From an uncultured Eubacteriales bacterium (GTDB taxonomy: Bacteria; Bacillota; Clostridia; Peptostreptococcales; Anaerovoracaceae): a DNA stretch of 5,156 bases. The translations under genes were made by a program, and so were the position numbers. The stretch lies in NCBI GenBank assembly GCA_902797405.1, contig CADBSP010000174.1, forward strand, positions 1-5,156. Reading direction: 5' to 3'. The notes under the pieces were generated by a model, which was given only the letters and a program-made list of their open reading frames with translations, was not told where the DNA came from and did not search any database. The stretch's first letter is position 1. Every line of letters begins with the position of its first letter. This document shows, one piece after another, positions 1-5,156 of the stretch.

Positions 1-906
1 ATGTTCGCCGGCATCAGTATCCTTATCGAAGCAGATTGTCATCTTACCTTCTGCATCTGTTGTAACTTCAGCCTTTACGCCATCAACGGAGATGACTGCA
101 TCCTTTACAGGTGTGAAAACATAATTCCAGTTTTCATCAAATTCTGTACCTGCTGTAAGTACCAAAGCGATTTCTTCGCCAACTTCAGCAATTACAAGCT
201 TCTTATCAAACTTTGCATATGCTTCGGTATGTGGATAAGCATTCTTATAAACCATACCGTCAACAAAGTCACCATCGTTAATAGGATCTGTCAGACCCAT
301 TGCCATCTGAACACCACCGTTTACCTGGAATCCGTATTGCTGGCTCCTTTCGATACCCCAGAGCTTGGCTATACTGGTTCCCCAATCGGTAGCAGCTGTA
401 CCGTATGCGGATTCGCCATCGGGATGGTACTGTTCATGAGCATTCTTAAATACATCATCAAAATTGTATGTTGCCTTGCCTAAAAGCTCAACCGGAACAA
501 CTGCAACCTTCTCACCGTTTCTTCCTTCTGCAGCTTCACCGTCAACGCTGATAGTCACATAAACCTTGATAGCCTTAGGTTCTGCCGGAGCAGCTTCTTC
601 GCTTTCCTGAGCAGCCTCTTCGGTGGCTTCGCCTTCCTGTGCAGTTCCTTCAGCTTCTTCGCCTTGTGTGGCTCCATCAGCAGGTGCGCCTTCTTCAGCA
701 CCATTTTCAGTATCTGCAGGCGGAGTGCTTGGATCCTCAGGTTCTGTTAACTCTCCTCCTGTAGTCTCTGTTCCTGTTTCGCCTGGCACAGCTGTAGTTG
801 TTGCAGCTTCATCAGCAAAAACGCCCATGGTTGGCATGAATGATACCATCATCAACGCCATCATGAGCACGGCCAGAATTCTTTTGATGTTCTTACCTTT
901 AATCAT
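1..906 (-). CDS. Secreted or surface protein with a DUF4430-like (transcobalamin C-terminal-like) domain, under a cobalamin riboswitch; C-terminus cut by window edge
   Basis: Open from an ATG at 906-904 to the window edge: 302 residues, no stop. Residues 1-31 form a signal peptide: a basic start (MIKGKNIKR), a Leu/Met-rich core and a likely cleavage site VFA|DE. Residues 32-110 are a spacer rich in Glu, Ala, Thr, Gly and Pro. Residues 112 to about 235 resemble DUF4430: a strand (KVYVTISVDG), DDVFKNAHEQYHPDG, a GTSIAKLWG helix, YGFQVNGG, and NDGDFVDGMVY. Residues 236-302 look like the start of an Ig- or transthyretin-like strand domain (PVKDAVISVDG, TTDAEGKMTICF). DUF4430 is related to the cobalamin-binding C-terminal domain of transcobalamin and intrinsic factor. 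With the upstream riboswitch this suggests an extracellular B12-binding protein. How it is anchored (sortase motif, S-layer repeats, membrane tail) lies outside the window. The start is set by GGAAAGGA about 6 bases upstream and by the signal peptide. The exported architecture is well supported; the domain name is from memory of the family pattern, and the function is inferred. Confidence 0.85.
   Translation of the reverse strand, partial: MIKGKNIKRILAVLMMALMMVSFMPTMGVFADEAATTTAVPGETGTETTGGELTEPEDPSTPPADTENGAEEGAPADGATQGEEAEGTAQEGEATEEAAQESEEAAPAEPKAIKVYVTISVDGEAAEGRNGEKVAVVPVELLGKATYNFDDVFKNAHEQYHPDGESAYGTAATDWGTSIAKLWGIERSQQYGFQVNGGVQMAMGLTDPINDGDFVDGMVYKNAYPHTEAYAKFDKKLVIAEVGEEIALVLTAGTEFDENWNYVFTPVKDAVISVDGVKAEVTTDAEGKMTICFDKDTDAGEH
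583..672 (-). repeat. Degenerate Glu/Ala-rich coding repeat in the surface-protein spacer
   Basis: Residues 79-108 of the surface protein are made of imperfect short units built on E, A, G, T and Q, such as GEEAEG, GEATEEAAQ and ESEEAA. At DNA level this is a run of GAA/GAG and GCT/GCC codons. The wider spacer (residues 32-110) carries many acidic residues and no evident hydrophobic core. It is probably an extended stalk that holds the binding domain away from the membrane or through the wall. Such tracts often vary in length between strains. Confidence 0.55.
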
Positions 907-953
907 TTTAAGTCCTTTCCGGAGTCCATCGCTCCTTTAGCTACATTTAATAT
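903..953 (-). promoter_or_regulatory. Expression platform and ribosome binding region downstream of the cobalamin aptamer
   Basis: This 51-base stretch links the aptamer to the start codon at 906-904. It has two purine tracts: AAAGGAG at 938-932 and GGAAAGGA at 920-913, the second correctly spaced from the ATG. Between them, CTCC (924-921) can pair with the upstream GGAG (935-932) across a seven-base loop. No GC-rich stem followed by a T run is present, so a transcription terminator is not supported. Control at the level of translation, by hiding or freeing the ribosome binding site, is more likely. The switch itself cannot be assigned by eye. An eight-codon frame (929-903) also starts here and ends in an ATGA overlap with the main start. 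Confidence 0.5.
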
Positions 954-1064
954 AATACATCCTTAAGTATCTGACTTATCTTTAGGGAATTCTCGAGTTA
1001 AACCCTTCAGATTTACAGTGGCGGGACCGTTCAGGATTCTCACCTGATTCCTTAAACATGTATT
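954..1064 (-). ncRNA. Cobalamin (vitamin B12) riboswitch aptamer, compact form
   Basis: Reading the minus strand, the conserved core is GGAATCAGGTGAGAATCC (1051-1034) followed by CCCGCCACTGTAA (1025-1013). These match the family pattern GGGAA..GGUGaaAaUCC and CCCCGCaACUGUaA. The TCAGG/CCTGA hairpin (1047-1043 with 1035-1031) is P5. ATCTGA (1012-1007) pairs with TCAGAT (974-969), and inside it AGGG (1006-1003) pairs with CCCT (987-984). AAGTCAGATAC (977-967) is the 5' half of the B12 box; the usual CCTGCC half is absent. The ends close as a long P1: AATACAT with ATGTATT (1064-1058/960-954) and TTTAAG with CTTAAG (1056-1051/967-962), interrupted by one G-G mismatch. The helices were found by eye, not by covariance search. 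Cobalamin riboswitches normally repress the gene downstream when B12 is plentiful. Confidence 0.92.
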
Positions 1065-1078
1065 TACGGCTATTATTA

Positions 1079-1108
1079 ATTATACAACTATTTTGATATT
1101 ATAGTCAA
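1079..1108 (-). promoter_or_regulatory. Sigma-A-type promoter of the riboswitch and surface-protein transcript
   Basis: TTGACT (1108-1103, five of six matches to TTGACA) is separated by 18 bases from a perfect TATAAT (1084-1079). Transcription would begin near 1072, about eight bases before the first P1 base at 1064, which is the right place to transcribe the whole aptamer. A second TTGACA (1121-1116) and TATAAT (1103-1098) lie just upstream but only 12 bases apart, so they do not form a normal pair. The promoter sits in the gap after the TPR gene, showing that the surface protein has its own transcript. Confidence 0.75.
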
Positions 1109-1174
1109 ACCAGACTGTCAAGACACAATCCGCGGGTGAATCGACTTACTTGATATAAAACCTTTGTCAACCAT

Positions 1175-2290
1175 TTAGCTGACGTCCGGATTCCTCTCCG
1201 CACGCTCCTCTTCCAGATTCTTTTTTACTACCTTGATCTTATTACTGTATTTCTCCTCGTTTTCCTTGTCACCTATTATTTGGTAGATTTCGACCAGTTC
1301 TTCCATAGTATTTATGTCGCTGGGGGAAAACTTAAGAACCTTCTTTAGATTTGTAATAGCAGGCTCATAAGCCTCTTCTCTGGTACCTCCGGAATAATTC
1401 TCTAATAACTCCTCAGCATAATTCTTATGGGCAATACCCAAATAGAAATAAAGAGGCCACCAATCCTTATATCTTTTATCTTCTGTAAAGGGAGTAAGTG
1501 CTTCAATTCCCTGATAATACTTCCCGGAAAGCACCAGGTTATATGCCTGTTCAACTTCGACAGGCCCTTCCAGCTTCGAAACCCATTCTTTAACTTCCTT
1601 AATCACTTCATGGTGGTCTTCCAGGAACTCCTGTGGTATTCCGGCAGTTTCATCCGGTTCGACGTCAGCCAGCTTTAGATACTCTTCAAATGTAAGCTTC
1701 GCCTTCATGTACAGTCCCAAATTGAGATAGGCATAACCAAGGAAATAAAACCCTCTCTCGTCATTAGGCGCGATCAAAGTCATTCTCTCAAAGGCTTCCA
1801 AGGACTCGGCTTTAAACCTTCCAACGTACTCTTCACCTTCTCCGTTTTCATATGCATCCTTACATGCCCTGCCATAACAATAGAGTACATCGGGATTGAT
1901 CTTGGAAATCATAAGAGCACCTCTGAATGAAATACATGCTCTTTCAAATTCTCCACCCATCGCAAGTTCCACACCTTCGTTTAGGAGTGGTGGAACTATG
2001 TCTTCACCGAATGTCCTATTTATATACTCAATATATTCATCCCTATGGGGAAAGTTAACATCACAGCCTATCACCATTGCCATGCTTCTGGCGATTTTAA
2101 CATTTGTGAGATCTGTTAGTTCCGTCTTTTTTATTGGCACAGGAATACCGGACAAAACATCCTTTGCCCCTGCTCTCTCCAAATATGAATCCGATAATTC
2201 ATCGAAGACATACTCGTCAATATATGGAATCAAGTATTCACCGATTCTGTCGTTTATTACTTCTTTGCTCATATCCTGATTATTTCTCAT
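1175..2290 (-). CDS. Cytosolic tetratricopeptide-repeat (TPR) protein of unknown role
   Basis: About 371 residues, ending NPDVS with TAA at 1177-1175. There is no signal peptide or membrane segment, so it is probably cytosolic. The first 100 residues are not recognised. TPR-like helix pairs follow (numbers from this ATG): about 102-134 (LLNEGVELAMGGEFERACISFRGAL), 135-175, 178-209 (FYFLGYAYLNLGLYMKAKLTFEEYLKL), 246-270 (AYNLVLSGKYYQGIEAL), 279-322 (YFYLGIAHKNYAEELL, then AITNLKKVLKFSPSD) and 327-355 (ELVEIYQIIGDKENEEKY). The tail is charged and likely helical. Such repeats bind other proteins, so a scaffold or adaptor role is expected, but no partner can be named. The start is uncertain: TTG at 2296, ATG at 2290 and ATG at 2272 are in frame and none has a well-spaced Shine-Dalgarno; AGGA lies only one base before the 2272 ATG. 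I use 2290 as the longest ATG. It lies 58 bases after the radical SAM gene, so co-transcription is possible. Confidence 0.85.
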   Translation of the reverse strand: MRNNQDMSKEVINDRIGEYLIPYIDEYVFDELSDSYLERAGAKDVLSGIPVPIKKTELTDLTNVKIARSMAMVIGCDVNFPHRDEYIEYINRTFGEDIVPPLLNEGVELAMGGEFERACISFRGALMISKINPDVLYCYGRACKDAYENGEGEEYVGRFKAESLEAFERMTLIAPNDERGFYFLGYAYLNLGLYMKAKLTFEEYLKLADVEPDETAGIPQEFLEDHHEVIKEVKEWVSKLEGPVEVEQAYNLVLSGKYYQGIEALTPFTEDKRYKDWWPLYFYLGIAHKNYAEELLENYSGGTREEAYEPAITNLKKVLKFSPSDINTMEELVEIYQIIGDKENEEKYSNKIKVVKKNLEEERAERNPDVS

Positions 2291-2296
2291 TAGCAA

Positions 2297-2302
2297 ATTA
2301 TA
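2297..2302 (-). promoter_or_regulatory. Possible -10 element before the TPR gene
   Basis: A perfect TATAAT lies just upstream of the TPR start codons. No -35 resembling TTGACA is found 16-19 bases before it (the bases there are GTAGGA and neighbours), and there is no TG extension. If used, transcription would begin close to the ATG at 2290, which would favour a leaderless start there or initiation at the ATG at 2272. It may be chance in an AT-rich gap. Confidence 0.25.
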
Positions 2303-2348
2303 GTTCTGTTAAAATCACATCCTACTTAAAGCAAATATGCATTAAGTA

Positions 2349-3284
2349 TTAAAGCATCCTAAAACGCTCATCCTTTAGAAGTCCGATATTTTCCATCGCC
2401 CTTTCCAAAAGACCAAGCATATAATCCCTATCCTTTGGTAAATCACCGCGAAGCGACACATAATTGGATGCGTGATTGCTTCTAAACACGCATGGTCTCG
2501 GAAACGATACTGCACCATCAAAATTGCTTACGCAGTATTCACCGTAGGAAGATTTGGCCATTTCCAAATCGGTACACTCCAGGAGAAGATGTGTTTCAGC
2601 CACAACCTCCTCACCGGAAAGCACTTCAAATTCTCCGCTCTGAATCTGTTCGAAGATAGGCGCCTTTGGACTAACCATGAGCGTTAAAAGTCCAACATAT
2701 GACGCTCCCATCTCCGCTATCAAAGTTCCGGTTTCAACAGCGTGTTCTTTCCACATCGCCTCTCCTCCCATTCCGGAGATAAAGGTTACGGATGTCGGAA
2801 GTCCAACCTCTTCACATCGTCTAACGGATTCTTTGATTTCTTCCCTGGTTACGCCTTTGTTTATCATTTTTAGAACCTTATCGGATCCGGATTCAGCTCC
2901 TATATAAACTATACCGAGTCCGTGAGCGACAAGTTCCTTTAATTCATCGTCAGTCTTTCTGAGAACGTCCGATGAACGCGCGTAGATTCCAACTCTCTCG
3001 CATTCCGGAAATAGTTCCTTAATCTTATCCAAAATAGGAATCAGTTTCTCTGTCTTTAAGCAAAGGGCATCGCCATCGCATAGGAAGATTCGTCCTACTC
3101 TGGAATAATACCTTCTGGCAGCCTCCAAATCCTCCATGACATCTTCGATTTTTCGTACCCTAAACTGCTTCTCCTTGAACATACTGCAAAAACTGCATTT
3201 GTTATGGGAGCATCCGATGGTTACCTGCAAGAGATAACTGTATGCCTCGCTGGGAGGTCTATATATATCGCCTTCGTATCTCAT
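2349..3284 (-). CDS. Radical SAM protein of the GCSHNKC / HASNY type, function unknown
   Basis: 311 residues, complete. The cluster-binding cysteines are C25, C30 and C33 in GCSHNKCSFC, a Cx4Cx2C spacing rather than the classical Cx3Cx2C. They should bind the 4Fe-4S cluster that cleaves S-adenosylmethionine. Radical SAM barrel features follow: IFLCDGDAL (67-74), ARSSDVLRK (102-110), YIGAESGSDKVLKMINKG (127-144) and VTFISGMGG (166-174). The C-terminal part carries CVFRSNHASNYVSLRGDLP (265-283), a signature I recall from stand-alone clostridial radical SAM proteins related to COG1032. There is no N-terminal B12-binding domain and no obvious second cluster motif. Substrate and product are unknown. 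The ATG at 3284-3282 is preceded by AGGGGA (3294-3289) at good spacing. The gene follows argS by 79 bases in the same direction. Family membership is secure; any specific pathway would be a guess. Confidence 0.92.
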   Translation of the reverse strand: MRYEGDIYRPPSEAYSYLLQVTIGCSHNKCSFCSMFKEKQFRVRKIEDVMEDLEAARRYYSRVGRIFLCDGDALCLKTEKLIPILDKIKELFPECERVGIYARSSDVLRKTDDELKELVAHGLGIVYIGAESGSDKVLKMINKGVTREEIKESVRRCEEVGLPTSVTFISGMGGEAMWKEHAVETGTLIAEMGASYVGLLTLMVSPKAPIFEQIQSGEFEVLSGEEVVAETHLLLECTDLEMAKSSYGEYCVSNFDGAVSFPRPCVFRSNHASNYVSLRGDLPKDRDYMLGLLERAMENIGLLKDERFRML

Positions 3285-3300
3285 TTCATCCCCTATCTCT

Positions 3301-3315
3301 ATAGGTCTTACCTAT
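3301..3315 (-). other. Small perfect hairpin in the leader of the radical SAM gene
   Basis: ATAGGT and ACCTAT form a perfect six-pair stem with a three-base loop, ending six bases before the AGGGGA ribosome binding site. No T run follows on either strand, so it is not a standard terminator. It could stabilise the mRNA end after processing between argS and this gene, or it could be chance. Confidence 0.35.
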
Positions 3316-3363
3316 CTTATGAATTGGAAATAAATTTGGATTTCTATTATTAAACCCCAAAAG

Positions 3364-5094
3364 CTACATGCGCTCCGGCGACGCAACTCCAAGTAGTGCC
3401 AATCCGTTTCTAAGCACATTTCTAGTTGCCAAAACAAGCGCAATCTTTGCAGTCTTTTCATCCTCGTTTTCAGTTATGATATGCTCGTCATGATAGAAAC
3501 GATTGAACTCCTGAGCGATATCGATTATATGTCTCGTAATCAAAGACGGCTCATATCTTTCTGCGGCCTGGACAATAACATCGGGATAAGTATAGAGCAG
3601 CTTTATTAATTCATGAGCCGCATCACCCGATAGATAGTTAAAGTCTACATCGCCTGATTTTCCAAGGGCTTCAGCCTTTGATGAAACGTCTTCGCCTGCA
3701 CGTTTGAGAAGGCTGCAGCATCTGGCGTGGGTATACTGGACATATGGTCCTGTTTCACCATCAAAATTGAGAACTGTATCCCACTTAAACGTATAGTCCT
3801 TAATACGGTTATTTGACAATTCGTTGAACACAACTGCTCCGATTCCAACCTGCGCTGCTATCTCGTCTATATTCTCTGCTCCGGGATTCTTTTCGGCAAT
3901 AATTTCTCTGGTCTTCTCCACTGCTTTGTTCAATACGTCTTCCAGAAATACCACTCTTCCGTGTCTGGTGGACATAGTGCCTTCTTCCAATCTAACCAGT
4001 CCAAATGGAACGTGGACGCAACCATCGGCACATTCTTCATAACCCATCTTTCTAAGTATGGTAAAGAGCTGCTGGAAGTGGAGACTCTGCTGGGATGCTA
4101 CCACATAGATATTCTTATAGAAGTCGTAGGTCTCTTTTCTGTAAATTGCAGCAGCGATGTCTCTGGTGATATAAATGGATGAACCGTCGGATTTTTTGAT
4201 TAGGGCAACACCAAGCCCCTCTTCCTCCAAATCAACGATCTTTGCACCCTGAGATTCCTGCATCAGTCCGCTATCTTCCAATTCCTTTTCGTGACGAGGC
4301 ATCTTATCCGAATAAAAGCTCTCACCGGCATAGGAGTCAAATTCGATTCCCAGCATGTCGTAAACCTTACTGAATTCCTTCAAACTCTCGTCTCTGAACC
4401 ACTGCCATAATTCAACTTCTTCAGGTTCTCCTCTTTCCAGTTTAGCAAAAATCTCTCTGGCCTCATCTTCCAATGTCGGATCCTTTTCCGCCTCCACATG
4501 GAACTTTGTATAATAATCCAAGAGAGTCTTAATAGGCTCCTTTTCTACGTCTTCCTTGTTTCCCCAACGTCTATAGGCGCATATCATCTTTCCGAACTGG
4601 GTACCGTAGTCCCCCAGATGATTGATTCTCACCATATCGAAGCCAAGTGCCTGATAAATCTTATAGAGCGAATTTCCTATAACGGTGGATCTTATATGAC
4701 CAATGTGGAATGGTTTGGCGATATTTGGAGATGAATACTCCACGATTACCGTTCTGTCCTTTCCGAGCTCGGAAGTTCCATATTTTTCTCCGCCCTCAAT
4801 AATTGCTGATAGCGTGTCCTTTCCAAGCTTCTCCTTGGATACGAACATATTCACATATGCGTTTACCTGTTCGACCTTTTCGAATAAGTCGCTTCCCTTA
4901 ATCTTCTCCGCTATCTCTCCGGCTATTATAGGAGGAGCCTTCCTAAGTGTCTTTGCCAGCTTGAAGCAAGGAAATGCGTAGTCTCCCATCTTGGAATCCT
5001 GGGGCACCTCTATCATTTCCTTAATCTCTTCCAGATATAAGTCCGGAAGTTCCTTCGAAAGTAATTCCGCTATTTCTTTTTTAAAATCCAACAT
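3364..5094 (-). CDS. argS: Arginyl-tRNA synthetase (class I)
   Basis: 576 residues, complete and of normal length. It charges tRNA-Arg with arginine using ATP in the cytosol. Domains in order: the N-terminal tRNA-recognition domain (about 1-95); the class I Rossmann core with YSSPNIAKPFHIGHIRST (120-137), whose HIGH motif is H130-H133 and whose K127 is the ArgRS lysine preceding HIGH; HLGDYGTQFGKM (159-170); VASQQSLHFQQLF (332-344); the KMSKS-equivalent TMSTRHG (373-379); and the helical DALR anticodon-binding domain with FDGETGPYVQYTHAR (444-458) through to the hallmark ending LLGVASPERM. Many ArgRS have a KMSTRKG-like loop, so T373 and H378 replacing lysines are slightly unusual. The start ATG (5094-5092) follows AGGAG (5106-5102) by seven bases. 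Stop is TAG at 3366-3364. It is probably the first or an early gene of the group containing the radical SAM gene. Confidence 0.98.
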   Translation of the reverse strand: MLDFKKEIAELLSKELPDLYLEEIKEMIEVPQDSKMGDYAFPCFKLAKTLRKAPPIIAGEIAEKIKGSDLFEKVEQVNAYVNMFVSKEKLGKDTLSAIIEGGEKYGTSELGKDRTVIVEYSSPNIAKPFHIGHIRSTVIGNSLYKIYQALGFDMVRINHLGDYGTQFGKMICAYRRWGNKEDVEKEPIKTLLDYYTKFHVEAEKDPTLEDEAREIFAKLERGEPEEVELWQWFRDESLKEFSKVYDMLGIEFDSYAGESFYSDKMPRHEKELEDSGLMQESQGAKIVDLEEEGLGVALIKKSDGSSIYITRDIAAAIYRKETYDFYKNIYVVASQQSLHFQQLFTILRKMGYEECADGCVHVPFGLVRLEEGTMSTRHGRVVFLEDVLNKAVEKTREIIAEKNPGAENIDEIAAQVGIGAVVFNELSNNRIKDYTFKWDTVLNFDGETGPYVQYTHARCCSLLKRAGEDVSSKAEALGKSGDVDFNYLSGDAAHELIKLLYTYPDVIVQAAERYEPSLITRHIIDIAQEFNRFYHDEHIITENEDEKTAKIALVLATRNVLRNGLALLGVASPERM

Positions 5095-5156
5095 TTGAAT
5101 ACTCCTGTTTTTGGTTTATTAATATCTTACTTCTTCATAGTTACTATTGTTACGCC
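5095..5156 (-). other. argS leader, possibly with the last codons of an upstream gene
   Basis: This holds the argS ribosome binding site (AGGAG at 5106-5102). No convincing promoter pair or T-box sequence is visible, though the window ends too soon to exclude either. On the minus strand, two frames are open from the edge: one ending ..GVTIVTMKK with TAA at 5129-5127, another ending ..RNNSNYEEVRY with TAA at 5120-5118. Either could be the tail of an upstream gene. In Bacillus subtilis a DUF1934 gene precedes argS, and a hydrophobic-strand ending such as GVTIVTMKK would suit such a barrel protein, but so few codons cannot decide it. Confidence 0.3.

Noticed and set aside
1..940. Plus-strand open frames of 160 residues (1-483) and 105 residues (623-940)
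   Set aside because: They lie antisense to the exported protein. The first is cysteine-rich without a recognisable pattern and the second is a Ser/Pro/Val run produced by the complement of the Glu/Ala-rich spacer. The minus strand has a signal peptide and domain structure.
985..997. Adjacent EcoRI (GAATTC) and XhoI (CTCGAG) sites resembling a cloning linker
   Set aside because: They form the loop region of a riboswitch hairpin with AGGG/CCCT around it, and there is no vector-like sequence nearby. Chance is the simplest explanation.
1098..1121. TTGACA (1121-1116) with TATAAT (1103-1098) as the main promoter
   Set aside because: The spacer is only 12 bases. The pair at 1108-1103 and 1084-1079 has an 18-base spacer and places the start just before the aptamer.
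1361..1374. Inverted repeat AGGCT-CATA-AGCCT as a possible terminator
   Set aside because: It is inside the TPR coding sequence and is not followed by a T run on either strand.
2349..3284. Radical SAM protein as a B12-dependent enzyme linked to the cobalamin riboswitch
   Set aside because: It has no B12-binding domain, and the riboswitch lies downstream of it with its own promoter, so it controls only the surface-protein gene. The closeness does not show a shared function.
1427..4981. Plus-strand frames of 70 to 130 residues across the three central genes, and a 67-residue minus frame at 3645-3848
   Set aside because: All fall inside argS, the radical SAM gene or the TPR gene in other frames, have no ribosome binding sites or family motifs, and are shadows.
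1..5156. CRISPR array, tRNA or rRNA gene, insertion sequence or phage gene
   Set aside because: No regularly spaced repeats, cloverleaf, transposase or terminal inverted repeats were seen on either strand.

Overview
The window reads as chromosome from a low-to-mid GC Gram-positive Firmicute, most likely a gut or rumen clostridium of the Lachnospiraceae type. This is inferred from AGGAG-like ribosome binding sites, the style of the arginyl-tRNA synthetase, the TxGCSHNKC radical SAM protein and the secreted acidic-linker surface protein. I could not search a database, so the genus is not claimed. All supported genes are on the minus strand and are transcribed from the right edge towards the left. 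The plus strand appears to hold only shadow reading frames.

In transcription order: a short leader at 5095-5156, possibly with the last codons of an upstream gene; argS at 3364-5094, complete arginyl-tRNA synthetase; a stand-alone radical SAM protein at 2349-3284; a cytosolic tetratricopeptide-repeat protein at 1175-2290; and, after a 268-base gap, a secreted or surface protein at 1-906 whose C-terminus runs off the window. The first three are closely spaced (79 and 58 bases) with no clear terminator or strong promoter between them, so they may be partly co-transcribed.

The most interesting part is the gap at 907-1174 together with the gene it controls. It holds a good sigma-A-type promoter followed by a compact cobalamin (vitamin B12) riboswitch, recognised from the GGAATCAGGTGAGAATCC and CCCGCCACTGTAA core, a B12-box-like AAGTCAGATAC segment, and a 13-pair closing helix. 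The gene behind it is not a known B12 synthesis or transport gene. It encodes an exported protein with a signal peptide, an acidic low-complexity spacer, and a domain that resembles DUF4430, the family related to the C-terminal domain of animal transcobalamin and intrinsic factor. The RNA and the protein therefore point independently to the same ligand. The inferred picture is a surface cobalamin-capture protein switched off when the cell has enough B12.
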